Under the pieces are notes generated by a model. The model made no database searches and was not told the DNA's origin. It saw nothing but the letters and a program-made list of their open reading frames with translations. Positions 1 through 11,744 of a DNA stretch of 64,000 bases are shown here, piece by piece. Origin of the DNA: Scilla litardierei (taxonomy: Eukaryota > Streptophyta > Magnoliopsida > Asparagales > Asparagaceae); contig CM061142.1 of the NCBI GenBank assembly GCA_030789695.1, positions 281,535,043-281,599,042 of the forward strand, given 5' to 3'. The position numbers and the translations under genes were made by a program. Numbering within the stretch: the first letter of the stretch is position 1; every line of letters begins with the position of its first letter.

Positions 1-240
1 TTCCTTAGAGTCTAAGTCTTCAATCTTGATGCCTTGATTGCTCTCCATCATCCCCAAGCTTTGGCACTCCTTGAGTCCAAGCTTTGACCCTTCTCCACTT
101 GATGTCCATCCTTGAACCAAGTGATTAGTCTCATATTTTAGGAATGAAACTGTGAGACTAAAACATGAAAGTTATTATCAACAACATATTGTTGTGATCA
201 TCATCAAAATAAGATTGGTATGAAACACCAATACTCAACA
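1..240 (-). repeat. 3' LTR (first 240 bases) of the gag-only copia element
   Basis: Closely similar to 4910-5154, the outer part of the 5' LTR, and ending at the same terminal sequence (ACTCAACA on the plus strand). The rest lies outside the window. Visible substitutions and small indels separate the two LTRs, so the insertion is not very recent. Confidence 0.88.
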
Positions 241-254
241 ATCTCACCCTTTTT
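241..254 (-). other. Polypurine tract
   Basis: On the minus strand AAAAAGGGTGAGAT lies directly before the 3' LTR start TGTTGAG, the position of the plus-strand primer of reverse transcription. It is preceded by TCATCATC, a layout typical of Sireviruses. Confidence 0.75.
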
Positions 255-1155
255 GATGATGACACACATTATGTAAAACACAAAGAATTAAAGCACAATG
301 TTAATGAGCCCCCTACTTATATGCACCAATTATACAATGAGCTACACAATAGTAAATACTCAATATACCAAAAAATATCATGGTGACATATAATAGGCAA
401 GGATTACATAAACCAATTGTAATAGACAATATCATGCAAACATGAATGGTTTATCTAAACCCATATATCTTTCCCCATAGATATATCTCTCCCCATATGC
501 ATATGAATATATCCCCCCATATATATTTACATAATGCATATATCTCTCCCCGTTGACATCGTCAAAAAGGTGGACATCAAATATATCCCCCTTTGTCATC
601 TTCACTAAGATGTGACAATATGCAAGAAAAGAAAGAGATGTATGATACCAAATTGAAAAATTTTGTGGGTATCAATTCACTATCCCATGCTCCCCCTAGA
701 TCATAGAAATGGTCAACTTTTGACTTCTAGGATCTAATACCAATATTGGAGCCATGGGCCAAAAGTGTATCAAAGCAATAGAGATGGAAAAATCAAGCTT
801 AAAAGATACACAAAGAATATTGCCAAAACAAATATAACAAGAAATATGTTGGCAATAAACAAGAGGTTTGGTTTGAGATCAAAAATAATCAAATGTAAAT
901 AATGATCTCAAATAACCTCTGAAATGAGAGTTAAAATATGTCTTAAAATATTTTAAACATATAACATATTAACTCCCCCATTGACATACATATGGATCAA
1001 AAATGCATGCACGTCAATAAACCCCAAGGTCCCCATTTTCATGAAAAATAAGTTTGAAAATATTTTCAAAATCATGAAACACACACAAACAATTGGCATG
1101 CTACAAATAAACATACAAGCACAATACCCATGCAATATGCATATGTGTGAGGAAC
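255..1155. other. Gene-free 3' internal region of the gag-only element
   Basis: About 900 bases of AT-rich sequence with short repeats of ATATCTCTCCCCATAT near 470-560. No pol motif was found on either strand. In complete Sireviruses a long non-coding tract also lies before the PPT. Confidence 0.5.
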
Positions 1156-3222
1156 CTAAACATTAGGCAACCAAACCCAAGAGGAGTTTGATTTCATAAT
1201 GTAATCACATGCGGTGATCACATCCCTAACTAGAGAGTTGATGTAGCTATCCCTCTCTTGCACACTAACCTTAGTGGAAATCCATAATCTCAAGGATTTC
1301 ATAGGCAAGGGTTTTACCTTTGCAAGAGGGGTGGATGTGGCAAGTTTAGGTGTAGAAACGAATCTCTTGGCATACAAAGAATGAGGATTTTGCTTCTTAG
1401 CAAAAAATGAAGATTTTTCATTCTTCCTCATTACCTCATGATCTACATGTTTCTTGTTGATGTTATTGTTGTACAAGAAAGCATGGTGATTCTTTTTTAG
1501 GTGCTTTAGCAATATTTCTTGTATTAGTACCATAAGAGGAATTAGAGGTGGGTTTGGGTACCACATTTTGAATATAACCAAAACCTCCTCTATGATTTAC
1601 CGGATGTTGTTTTTCCAACAAATCGTGGAGTGAATCCATAGAATACACAAAGTTTATGAGCTTACGGGATTCCTCTTCACATTTCAACGTAAGTTGTTGA
1701 ATGTGAGATCCTAAGCTAAGGTTTTGAGCAACAAGATTTTCATTAGTTAAACTCAATTCCTTAACTTGAGAGAGAAGTGTGTCTCTCTCACAAGTGTCAT
1801 AAACATGCCTTTCATCATGAATTACACTTGCAATATCTAGTTCATGCAATCTACTCTTAGCAATCTTATATTTTGCTTTTAATTTATTGTAAGAGTTGAT
1901 GCACTTACTAGCTTTTTCGGAGACCAAGTTGAAGTTGTTCTTGAGCTCCTCGTATGAGATCTTTTCTTCCTCAATCTCAACATCATCATCATCCTTGCTA
2001 GAGCTTGATGAAGACTTCTCCTCCATAGCCATGAGGCACAAATCCTCATAGGAGTTGTAAGAGTCGAGCCATGCATCCAACTCTTCTTCATTCAAGCCAG
2101 AGGGGATAGGAGTAGGAGCATTGATTGCTACAAAGCATGCATGAACATCGTCCTTTGCGTCCTCCTCTTCATTGCTCGAAGTGTCCTCACTCGAATCATC
2201 AAAGGTCCCGACAAGTCCTTTCTTGTGATTTTTGGACATGGACCTTCCTTTTCAATGCTTCTTCCCTTTACCCTTGTAAGCTTCTTTGTTGGGTTAGGAA
2301 GGGCATTCGGTGGACAAGTGACCTTTTCCACTGCAAGTGTAACAAATAGGAACCTTGTTAGAATTGGAGGCAAACTTTGACAAAGACTTACCTTACTTGT
2401 ATTTGAGGAATGCTTTGAATTGCTCGGCAAGCTCCTCAATTTCTTCTCCACTTGCATCTTCTTGCTCATCTTCTTCACTAGGAGCTTCTCGATGGAATTT
2501 CCACCTCCACTTAATTGGCTTCTCCTTGGCATGGAATGCAACCCCCTTTTACTTCTCCAGCTTCTCGGGCTTTGATGGTTGAATCTCCTTCTTGTGTTGA
2601 AGCTTCACTTCATACGCCATGAGATTACCAATGCACTTCTCAACGGTGTATTTGGACGTGTCATAAGACTCTAAAATTCCGTTGGCCTTTGACTCCCAAT
2701 GAGGTGAGAGAGAGAGTCAAGGATCTTCTCTACACGATCCTCTTGGGAAATCGTCTTCCCGAGTCCCTCCAAAGCATTCACGATATCAGTGAACCTTGTG
2801 AACATCTCTGAAATGCTTTCACCTTCCTGCATCTTAAACATTTCATATTTAGATCTAAACACAGTTTGTTTAGATTTCTTTACCTTCGTAGTCCCTTCAT
2901 GACAAATATCCAAGGTATGCCAAATATCGTTGGCCGTTTTGCACATGGAGATGCGGTTGAACTCATTTGCTGAGAGAGCGCAATGTAATGCATTCATAGC
3001 CCTCGCATTGAACTTGATCGAGTCCTTCTCCGCCTTTGTCCTAGAAGCAGCAGGAGTAGTGGGCTTCTCAAATGGCACCTCCGTAATGTCCCATAGGTCT
3101 TGACCCTCAATGTAGATCATCATCCTGATCTTCCAACTTGGGTAGTTGGTTCCGTTGAAGAGCGGGGGTCGAATGGCTGAATGACCTTCTTCATGAGACG
3201 CGGATGAGGCGTTGAATGCCAT
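1156..3222 (-). pseudogene. Gag remnant, copia/Sirevirus type
   Basis: Gag forms the virus-like particle that packages element RNA in the cytoplasm. The first frame (3222-2671, 183 aa) opens MAFNASSASHEEGH and carries the DUF4219/UBN2-like start FNGTNYPSWKIRM and later TRFTDIVNALEGLGK. After a frame break, a CCHC zinc knuckle (CYTCSGKGHLSTEC) reads at about 2346-2305. Two in-frame stops follow, then an acidic and coiled-coil segment (2239-1463), and a further shifted C-terminal piece down to 1156. The start is the first ATG after the PBS. Frameshifts and stops make it a pseudogene as it stands. Confidence 0.8.
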
Positions 3223-3240
3223 TGTTGCAGTATGCTATAA

Positions 3241-3257
3241 CCTCGCTCTGATACAAA
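3241..3257 (-). other. Primer-binding site, initiator-Met tRNA type
   Basis: On the minus strand TTGTATCAGAGCGAGG follows the LTR end by one base. Plant copia elements use TGGTATCAGAGC, complementary to the 3' end of initiator-Met tRNA; this copy differs by a base near its start. Confidence 0.8.
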
Positions 3258-3479
3258 TTGTAAGGATCGACTTATCCTTGCAATACTAACAACACACACT
3301 AGAGGGGGGGAGGGGGTGAATAGTGTAATGGCAATAAAATTGTCCAATTAAAATTAAACTTGCAAATACGGAATTATAAATACAAGAGAAATTAAAAGGC
3401 ACAATCAATCCAAATGCAAACACAAATTTTTACCATGGTTCTCCAAACTTGGGTACATCCAGCCACACCAATATTCACT

Positions 3480-3835
3480 ATAATCCCACACAGAGAAGTG
3501 AATACAAATCTCATAAGGAGATACCCCACAAAGAGGATTTATGCCCTACACAAGGACCCAACCAATCCTACACGAGGATCAAGAATCCCACACAGAGAAT
3601 CAATAACTCCCACTCAGAGAATCAGGGTTAGCCCTATACTAGGACACTAAACTCCCACACAGAGAATCACTAACTCCCACTCAGAGAATTAGGGTTAGCC
3701 ATACACTAGGACACTAAACTCCCACAAGCCCACAAAGAGATTTATTCCCACAAAGAGAATATCCTAATCCCACAAAGAGATAAACCCCCACAAAGAGAGA
3801 TAAACTAATTCCCACAAAGAGAATTAGAGACACAA
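3480..3835 (-). repeat. Iterated 14-20 bp motif inside the LTR
   Basis: Variants of CCCACACAGAGAATC and CCCACAAAGAGAAT recur more than a dozen times, some grouped in a longer period with CACTAGGACACTAAACTCCC. The block lies downstream of the TATA-like run in the element's own direction, so it would be in the transcript leader. Confidence 0.75.
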
Positions 3836-4086
3836 AATCACCAAGTAAAATAAATACTCTTACCTATGCCTTGAGATGCTTACTCATAAATGGATGCAAG
3901 GCATGGAAGAGGATCTCCAAGTGTTGAGATATGCTTGAGAGCACTTGGATGAATTCCCTTGAGCTGGACTTCAATGCATGAAGATGAATGAGAGCTCTTG
4001 AGAGGGAATTGAGGGAGTTTGTGAGTTGCTTATAGATCTCTTGAGATATTCAATAGCATGAAGAAGTATAAGAGATGGCAGCACAC

Positions 4087-4099
4087 TCATATATATATG
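4087..4099 (-). promoter_or_regulatory. Probable TATA box of the LTR promoter
   Basis: On the minus strand CATATATATATGAG lies between the palindrome cluster (upstream) and the iterated motif block (downstream), a plausible U3-R position. Assigned by composition and position only. Confidence 0.4.
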
Positions 4100-4184
4100 A
4101 ACCCTATATCAAACCCCAAAACCCAAGAAACAGCCAAAGAATCGATTCTGCAACGCCTAGAAACTGGGCGAAAACGACAGGAAC

Positions 4185-4700
4185 AGTCGAATGATGATCA
4201 AAAGACAGTCGACTGATCAACGGCTAGAAAATATCCAACGGCTATAATCTGAGCCAGGACAGTCGACTGATGAAGACAATACAGTTAACTGAGAACAGGA
4301 CATGCACATGTAAATCCTTCAGCAGGCGACTGCTGCAGGGGATGGAATAAAACAGAGAGCTTCACTCTTTCTCCAAATAAGCACACATGCGACTGATGTC
4401 AATAATACAGTCGACTGTCTATTAGTCAGGTGACTATAAAACCTTAATCAGTCGTCTGCTGTATAAGATGGAGAAACGACAGAGAGATGTAGAGATTGCT
4501 CTTACGCTACTCAGGTGACTAATAACCAATCTACAGGCGACTGTAAATATACATGTCACTGTAAACTGACCAGTAGTCGACTGTGCGTAAAGCTCAGGTT
4601 TGAGTCAATTGAAATGTTGACTTGAGCTGTGCATATCAGGCGACTGTAGAAGGATCACCCAGTCGATTGGAAATCACCCAGTCGACTGTGTTTCCTTCAT
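4185..4700. repeat. Cluster of CAGTCGACTG palindromes in LTR U3
   Basis: The 10-bp palindrome CAGTCGACTG or a one-to-two-base variant (for example CAGGCGACTG, CAGTCGTCTG, CAGTTAACTG) recurs about a dozen times at 20-60 bp intervals. Perfect copies include 4206-4215. It lies upstream of the TATA-like run. Repeated palindromes in U3 are described for Sireviruses; they could be regulatory binding sites. Confidence 0.8.
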
Positions 4701-5154
4701 CAGGCCACCGATGGAAAGCTAGAGACTCCAAATGAGTCTTTGGACAAAGTGAACCTATTGGGTTGAATTCTATGATAATCCTAAGGCTCAGTAAGATGGT
4801 TAAATGCGTATGCATGAATGAGTAAACCATCCAACAAGGCATTACATTAATCCTAGACTCAAAAGAGAGAGAAAGAAATAAAGTAAATTACATGGATTAC
4901 ACTGCTATCCTTAGAGTCTAAGTCTTCAATCTTGATGCCTTGATTTCTCTCCATCATCTCCAAGCTTTGGCACTCCTTGATTCCAAGCAATGGTCCTTAT
5001 TCACTTGCTGTCCATCATTGCACCAAGTGATTAGTCTCCAAGAAAGATATTCTTGAAATAAAACTGAGAGACTAAAACATGAGAGTCATTAGCAAGAATA
5101 TAATGTTGTGATCATCATCAAAATAAGATTGGTATGAAGCACCAATACTCAACA

Positions 5155-5430
5155 AAAGACATGTTGCTGAAAACGACGCTTCCCGCGGTAGCAAAGTGAC
5201 AGGTATGTAGTTTATACATGCTTTTATAATTGCAATAGTGTGATAGATCTATCTTTAAGGGTTGGTCGGACACAACCCCGGGATAGTTGGGATTCTGGCT
5301 AGGGTTAATTCTTTAGGTCTGTTCTTAAAATGGGTTTAAGATGCTTTCAGCTGCTTACTTTGATTTCGTCGACGTCTGACTTAGGCCAGATGTCGATTTT
5401 ATAGCCATAAGTACCTAGAAAACACCTTCA
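5155..5430 (+). repeat. Right end of the 5' LTR, cut by the nested insertion
   Basis: Matches 9956-10226 of the 3' LTR with scattered substitutions and indels and ends ACACCTTCA directly before the PBS. Confidence 0.85.
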
Positions 5431-5445
5431 GTGGTATCAGAGCCA
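5431..5445 (+). other. Primer-binding site, initiator-Met tRNA type
   Basis: GTGGTATCAGAGCCAG follows the LTR end CCTTCA. TGGTATCAGAGCC is the usual plant copia PBS. Confidence 0.85.
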
Positions 5446-8400
5446 GATTACATTAATCTATGTTTTTATGCAATTATAAAGTGTATAGGATGCATCATGT
5501 TTCTCGATGGGATGGAGGTTTATTAAGCTATTAAAAATTGTCGTTCCCAAGTGATATTTTTATTTTTGAAAAATTGTTTTTTGAAAATTAGATCTTTTCA
5601 AAATCATGTAATAATTTTAAAATTAGATCTTAATAATTATATGTTTATTAAATGATGATTATTAATTTTTATGTAACTTTAACTTATGAGATAATTTTTA
5701 AGTTGCAAGTTAAGCTAAATGTTTTATGAGATAAATTTTTAGTTGCAATGTTATCAAGCTAAAATTTTATGAGATAAAATTCTTAGTTGATAATTTTAAT
5801 GGTTATTTCCTTTCTTGCTTATTATGTGATAATACAAGAAAACCTTTTAGGTTAGCAATTAAAAGTTTTCTAAAACTTATGAGATAATTTTTAGATAGAT
5901 GTGCTATGCTTTAAAATTTGTTGCAACCATTAAATTCCTTATACTTGATTAGGGTAGTTGACTTTGAGTTAATTTGTAGCTACCTGAATTTTTTAAATAC
6001 CTACTACGTGATTAGGATAGCACCTTAAAATTCCTTATAATTGATAATGACCATAATAAAATTTATTAACCAATCCTAATAATTTTGAATTTTAGCATTC
6101 AACTAGCTGATAAGATTAACTACTTTTAATGAAGCCATATTAAGTCGATGTTACACATATAAATAATTATTATCCTTAAAGGAGCATAAACCGGTGTCTA
6201 GCATTTTTGTGACTAGTGTTGTGGATCATCTCAACTCGACTGGGGATATTGATACTGGTCTAGCCAAATCCCCTGGCTATGTTCCGCTGGACCACAAGGA
6301 TGCAGATTATTATTATGTGAAACTATCGATTACATCAAGTTAAATACGTTAAAAATCTTCTTTAAGATTAGTCGTAGCCCTCCTTGTTTTTGGATTAAGG
6401 GACTAAAAGACACCTATCATGGTTGTTGAGTCTCCTCAAGCTATGACATGGTCTCTTTTAGAAACCGACTCCATCATACATGTGAGGTAGTCTAGTCTTA
6501 ACCCAAACCGCCGCGTCGGGTCTCCTCGAGTATCGGTGTAAGTTAGATTAGACATGAAAACAAGGGTTCGACTAGATTAGTCATTATGGTTTGTTGAGTC
6601 ACCTCAAGATCATAAGTAACTAGGGGTAAAAACGAATCAGGAGTCACATGTGATGTGATTGATAAAGAGTTTATCTACCAACTACAGAGTCAATCAGCTT
6701 GTTGAGTCTCCTCAAGGTTGTGAAGTTCAGGGTGGTTGGGTCCCTCTCCCATTAAATGTCTTAATTAGTTCATCTATATGGCTTAAGATGATCGCTAAAA
6801 TAGTGGAAGGATATAGTAGGATAAAAACCATTTTAACTATATTTAAAAGCCATAAACATATGCTAAACTAGGGTAATTTTATGTTTTAATGGGTGGAATC
6901 CAAATCATACTATGCTTAAAAGGAACAAGCCAACGGGTCAAAAGATTGGTTAAGGAATATTTGATAAACCAAACTACTCTCACTGACCCATACCTTGAAG
7001 TGTCCTTTTTAGCACTGACTTAAGGACAATGATTTCCTTAAGCTCTAAAGATTTATCACAATAAAAGCGCGCTACTTAACACTCGCCTCTATGAGCAGGG
7101 GCAGCTTGAACATACTGATGTTCAAAGAATGTTTCTCCGTACAACTTGTTGAGTCTCCTCAAGGTTGTATGGAAAACAGTTTCAATCCATAAGATTCAAA
7201 ACTTCAATTAAACTGCTTGACTCGAAGATGAGTGTAAGAGCGGTGCAAGACCATGTTTCCAAATTAGATCTTGAGACGAACAACTTGTTGAGTCTCATCA
7301 AGGTTGTAAAGCTCAAGTGTTTGGTTGCATGTGATGCTTGCACAGCTAATATTTGGTGTTAGGACATGAAATGTCTAAATGTGATTTAGAAAGAAGAAGG
7401 AACTAAGGAAAATTCATTGAGAAAGAATGGTTGGTCTATCAAGAGAAAAGGCATAGTAGGAGGAACTGAAAATGGGACATGTTTGATGTCTAAAGTTTTA
7501 GAATAATTGTTATACAAATGAAAAGATTGTCTCACGTATTGGCTAGTGGGCAAAAGTTCTCTTTGTGCCATATGGGACGTATATCACACTTGTCAAATGT
7601 CGTCACATTGAAATGATTTGATGTGATTATTTTGTATAACCATATTGTATTAAATGTTAATACATAAATGCGTAAGTAAATAGTAATATCTACCTATGGC
7701 AAAATAGACTAGGCCAGACCAAAGAGAATAGACTTGACAAGTAATATAAAGAGGGGTCTTTAGACCTCTCGTATTATGAGTCGGAATACACTTGTAGTCT
7801 TATCTCAAAGATATGATGGCCAAAACTTCTTCTGTAAGACCGTAGGATAATGAGTTAGAGAACTCGTGGTATCATACATACGGAAGTATAAGGACCCATG
7901 TCTAAATTAGCCAAGATATGATATTCTTATTTTATTATGACACATGTTTTTGATGAATTACAATTCGGATAAAATAAAGAACAAATGACAGAGGTATTTG
8001 AACTACTTCGATTAGATCGAAGAGGCAAATACTTAGCTGTTTAATTCTTGTGTAATTAAAAGAAAATAAGATTTTTCTCTCAGGTTAAGTTTCTTAACAC
8101 ATCGGTATGTTGAAGAACATGAATCGAACTTTGTTAGACATAGTACGATACATGTCAAGTGACTCTGAGTTACGTTCCTTCTTTTGGGTTAAGCCCCAGA
8201 TAATAATGCCTAGGATCTTGATAAGGTTCTGTTAAGACCTTATCAATATGATATTCCTCAAATTAATCGTTAGGAAGTCACATGATTACTCGAGCCTCAT
8301 GAGACGAATGTGGCAAGTAAAACATCATAGTTGATGATGCCCTAGTAAACTTCCAGGATACCATTTGGAGTTGCGACTCTGAAAATAGCTTGATGCGATC

Positions 8401-9005
8401 CGAAAAAGGTCCTAGCATGTAAATAAGATATGGACCTTAGATGACGTGCCCAAAGAAATGTTCCCTTTGGCTGTAAGTGAATCATCAAGACAGCAGATTG
8501 GTGCAGATGTAAAATTGTGAAGTACAAGTTATGCTGGTTGAGAACAGTTATCATCAGAACTCCTATAAATGGATTGTTTAGAAACTTTTTCGGCAGTAGC
8601 TGTGTACAAATCTATTCGGATCAGACTCGATGACAATGCTCATGATGACCATGAAAACTGGTAAATGTATGTAAGTCTGTTGTCGAAATATGATTTAGAA
8701 GAACAAACTTATAGAGTTTTCAAGGTTAGGGAGCGAATAAAGGCATGCGAGGCATCAAGGAACCGGAACATTTGTTTTGACAAAATGGTCAAACAGTTTG
8801 ACATTTTATCAGAAATGATAATGAACTGTACAGATGACCAGTAACTATTATAAATAATTATATCTAGCCACAATTGAGGATGATGAGCTGGATGAGATCC
8901 AGATAAGTCAGGCATTATGGATTCCAAGAGCACTAAGGACCGATTTGGATGAGATTCAAATTCGTGATCTAGTAGGAACATAAAACCCCTTAAGTCTATA
9001 CAAAA
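5446..9005 (+). pseudogene. Degenerate internal region of copia element 2
   Basis: About 3.5 kb in which no frame exceeds roughly 100 codons and no gag, integrase or RT motif was recognised. It is AT-rich at 5500-6200. The only clear structure is the iterated TTGAGTCTCCTCAA motif (separate entry). Either the coding region has decayed beyond recognition by eye or the element was non-autonomous. Confidence 0.45.
6424..7300 (+). repeat. Iterated stem-loop motif TTGAGTCTCCTCAA
   Basis: Copies or variants occur near 6425, 6518, 6593, 6700, 7148 and 7279, mostly in the context TTGTTGAGTCTCCTCAAGG. TTGAG and CTCAA are complementary around a TCTC loop. Spacing is irregular (about 75 to 450 bp), so it is not a simple tandem repeat. 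Function unknown. Confidence 0.7.
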
Positions 9006-9080
9006 GACGGTTTAGCAGATTCACTCACGAAGGCTCTACCACATAAAGTTAAGAGAGACTTATATGTAAAAGCGGTATGA
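9006..9080 (+). pseudogene. RNase H C-terminus of copia pol
   Basis: The frame reads DGLADSLTKALPHKVKRDLY and ends at TGA. LADxLTKxLP is the conserved end of copia RNase H, which degrades the RNA strand during reverse transcription. It stops 38 bases before the 3' LTR, its usual position. The preceding catalytic part could not be read. Confidence 0.75.
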
Positions 9081-9106
9081 GATACCGAGATAAATGGGCC
9101 TGAGTG

Positions 9107-9117
9107 CAAGTGGAAGA
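9107..9117 (+). other. Polypurine tract
   Basis: CAAGTGGAAGA lies directly before the LTR start TGTTGGGATATGTG, typical for plant copia elements. Confidence 0.7.
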
Positions 9118-10226
9118 TGTTGGGATATGTGTATACCCTCGAGGCAATTTATCTCTGTGTATATGCACAAACATCTTATTAGAAATAACAATAAGCTGTT
9201 TGGTAAGAACTTACCTAAGTTATTAATAATGTAGTCTACGTTAGAACTTAGGCAAAGTCCCGAGACTTGATGCGAGGTCAAACATGTATCAAGATGGAGA
9301 TCTCGATCATGGAGAGGTGCTTGACCATTTGTAGCATAAGTCTAAAAATGTTCGTAGTCGTATATGTTTTGAGAAAATGATATGGACACATCAGATAGAC
9401 AATTGTGACTTTGTCTTCACTATGAAGTAGTGACGATGATCGCATGGTCGTTTGACTTGGCAAAGTCGAAGACGAGATACATGTGCTCATTAGAGAATAC
9501 GTTTATCGAACGACCTAACGAGAGTTATCATATGGTTAACATTGACTTAAAATTAATTTTCTCCTTAAAAGGTTAGTCCCACATCGGATATGGAGAAAAA
9601 GGGAGGGATCCGCTGCCTATATAAATACGGGCCAATCCCCATCCTTGAAACCTGCACCAAGCTCCAGAGCCGAGTAGCTCCATTATATGTAAGCGAGCCC
9701 AGATATAAGCTAAATTAATATTCTCTCTTTCTTCCTAATTCTTCCTTGCTCCCGCTCAAGCTCTGGCAAAGCTACGAATGAGTTAGGATCGGATCCGAAG
9801 TTTTGACAGAGTATCCACTCAAGGTGAAACTTTCTGGAGCATGTGGTTGGCTCGGCGACAAGGGTGTTACTCACCTCGGGACACGGTTCGGCTCGGGACG
9901 CAGTTTGGCTTGGGAGAAGAAGCTCAGCCCCAACGCGGGATACTGCTTTGGGGATAAAGACATGTTGCTGAAAACGAAGCTTCGCATGGTAGCGAAGTGA
10001 CATGTATGTAGTTTAATATACATGCGTTTATAATTACGATAGTTTGATAGATATATCTTTTGGGGTTGGTCAGACCCAACCCTGGGATAGTAGAGATTCT
10101 GGCTAGGGTTAATTCTTTATGGATGTTCTTAAAATGGGTTTTAGATGCTTTCTGCTGCTTACTTTGATTTCGTCATCCGTCGTAGATGTCGATTTTATAT
10201 CCCTAAGTACCTAGAAAACCCCTTCA
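9118..10226 (+). repeat. 3' LTR (1109 bp) of copia element 2
   Basis: Begins TGTTGGGATATGTGTATACC and ends CCCCTTCA; the end matches the 5' LTR remnant. It contains the promoter motifs listed separately. The flank after it is GAGGA; the matching left duplication is outside the window. Confidence 0.85.
9576..9627 (+). promoter_or_regulatory. LTR promoter with snRNA-type USE and TATA box
   Basis: GTCCCACATCG at 9576-9586 matches the plant snRNA upstream sequence element RTCCCACATCG exactly. TATATAAATA follows at 9618-9627, 31 bases later, close to the spacing of Pol II-type plant U-snRNA promoters. The sequence match is seen directly; use by the snRNA factors is inference. Confidence 0.6.
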
Positions 10227-11039
10227 GAGGACTTGTACATACACCTAGCTCCACTTGCTAGGAATTTTTGATCACCTAGTTTACAACTCAACTAGGAATT
10301 TCCAATTACAATGCAACACTTCCCTTACACACAGTAATACACTTTCCAAGCCTTCTTCAAAGGCTTTACAAAATTTTTATAAATGAATAACAAACCCTTG
10401 ATTCTTATAGCCAATATTTATGAAGTTGTGAGCAATGTGGCTATATAAAAATCGAATCTTTTAATCAAAATAAAACAATTGAAATAAACACAAAAGAATG
10501 AAAAGAATTTCTTGAAAATTGAATCTCTAAAATAAAAACGTTTGAGCTTTATAGATCAAGAACCAAGATGAGTAAGGCTAGAGAAGATCATAAAAATAAT
10601 ATAGAATTTTGCACATGAAAATCAAAACAATGGCCGAAAAGACTTTTTGAAAAATGAGAGCTTTTTTGAATTTGAGCTTGAAAATTATGAATAAAATGAT
10701 TTATAACTGATATATAACAGATTTGAAATCATTGGAATTTATAGTGGTGAAATTCAGTTAAAAATCACCTCAAAAAAGTCTTCTCCAACAGCTAGTAACG
10801 GCTAGAAAGTATTATTGCCAATGATCCCACCAAGATATTCTCTGAGCCCACTAAGCCTTCAGAGTCCATTATGGTAACCAAGCATCAACCTAGTCAACAC
10901 CCACGCGTCATTTGCCCGTTGAACTTTCGTAGCTCAAGGAGGTAATCAATAATGGCTCATAATTGGCGAGAGGCGTGGGCGACGGTTACTCCTATTGATG
11001 AGGGAGTATTGTGCCATCATAATTGGTGACCGTTCGCTC
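10227..11039. other. Unassigned AT-rich spacer and probable U3 of the Tat element
   Basis: No coding capacity. 10227-10790 is AT-rich and matches nothing else in the window. From about 10800 the base composition changes and the sequence probably belongs to the Tat LTR, but its left end could not be fixed. Confidence 0.4.
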
Positions 11040-11586
11040 TTTCAACGTCACTGAAAAGACTCCGAAGACTATAAATACAGGGAGAACAATCAGAAGAGGG
11101 GGCCCCTGAAGATACAAAAGTACCAACACTCTGAAGCTTTATTATTCCACATATATAATTCATCCTCCAAAGTGCTCATGGTGATTGACTCGAGGTGAAC
11201 CTCCGTGGGTCGATCTCAACAGCCCCGAGTCTTTCCTTAAGTTCTTGTTCTAACTTAAGCATCGGAGGGGATTTGGATCAGAACCCAGATCTGACCCCCC
11301 CTGACATTCATTTGTGGTGTAGGAGATCAAAGCATGACCCAGCTGAAGGGTCGTACAACCGCTCCAGTCATCAGTTGCTCAAGCATCATCTTAACCAAAG
11401 GGTCGTATGACCGTCGTTTTCATCTACAGGGTTGAGCGAGCTTCCTCACAGCATCCTTGTCCCTATTACCATCGACCCTGGTTATACTAACAGAGGGTCC
11501 CACTCCATCAGCTGACGAGGCTCCAACACGATAGAGAAGTCCATGTCAGCCCTCGTACAGTTATTGCCAATTTTGTCTTTAATAGT
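11040..11586 (+). repeat. 5' LTR (R-U5 part) of the Tat element
   Basis: TATA box CTATAAATAC at 11069-11078 and the phrase ACTTAAGCATCGGAGGGG near 11256, characteristic of Tat/Retand LTRs. The right limit is set by the PBS. The left limit is unknown and the given start is conservative. Confidence 0.65.
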
Positions 11587-11604
11587 TGGCGCCATCTATG
11601 GAAA
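11587..11604 (+). other. Primer-binding site, TGGCGCC type
   Basis: TGGCGCCATCTATGGAAA. Tat and Athila elements carry PBSs beginning TGGCGCC just after the LTR. Confidence 0.75.
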
Positions 11605-11744
11605 ACACCAGTCAACATCCCGAAGCAACCAAAGCCCAATATCGACTGGACCCAATTACACCGAATCACTCTACACTCTAGTTGAGGAAACATTGAACGA
11701 GGGTGTTTCGAACGCGAATCCTGAAGACCAGGGAGCCCCATCCA

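Larger units (their letters stand above)
1..5154 (-). mobile_element. Sirevirus-like Ty1/copia element with gag only, left end cut by the window
   Basis: Read on the minus strand: 5' LTR (5154-3259), PBS, gag remnant (3222-1156), non-coding tract, PPT and the first 240 bases of the 3' LTR. The LTR starts TGTTGAGTATTGG in both copies. The internal region is only about 3 kb, and no integrase, reverse transcriptase or RNase H motif was seen in any frame. The motif CATCATCAAAAAGGG before the 3' LTR, the long LTR and the coiled-coil gag are known of Sireviruses. It could be a gag-only (TR-GAG type) non-autonomous family or a single deleted copy. It lies inside the 5' LTR of the element at 5155-10226, so it is younger than that element. 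Confidence 0.85.
3259..5154 (-). repeat. 5' LTR (1896 bp) of the gag-only copia element
   Basis: Starts TGTTGAGTATTGG at 5154 and ends CCTTACA at 3259 (minus strand), so TG...CA ends are intact. It contains a palindrome cluster (U3), a TATA-like run near 4090, a block of iterated CCCACAAAGAGAAT motifs and the C-rich R-U5 tract ATTCACCCCC common in Sirevirus LTRs. The bases after 5154 are AAAGA; the matching left duplication lies outside the window. Confidence 0.85.
5155..10226 (+). mobile_element. Decayed Ty1/copia element carrying the nested insertion
   Basis: Remnant 5' LTR (5155-5430), PBS, about 3.7 kb of degenerate internal sequence, PPT and a full 3' LTR (9118-10226). The 5' LTR lacks its left part because the gag-only element inserted into it; the missing part should lie beyond the window's left edge. 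The only recognisable coding trace is the RNase H C-terminus just before the PPT. Gag, IN and RT were not recognised. Confidence 0.8.
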
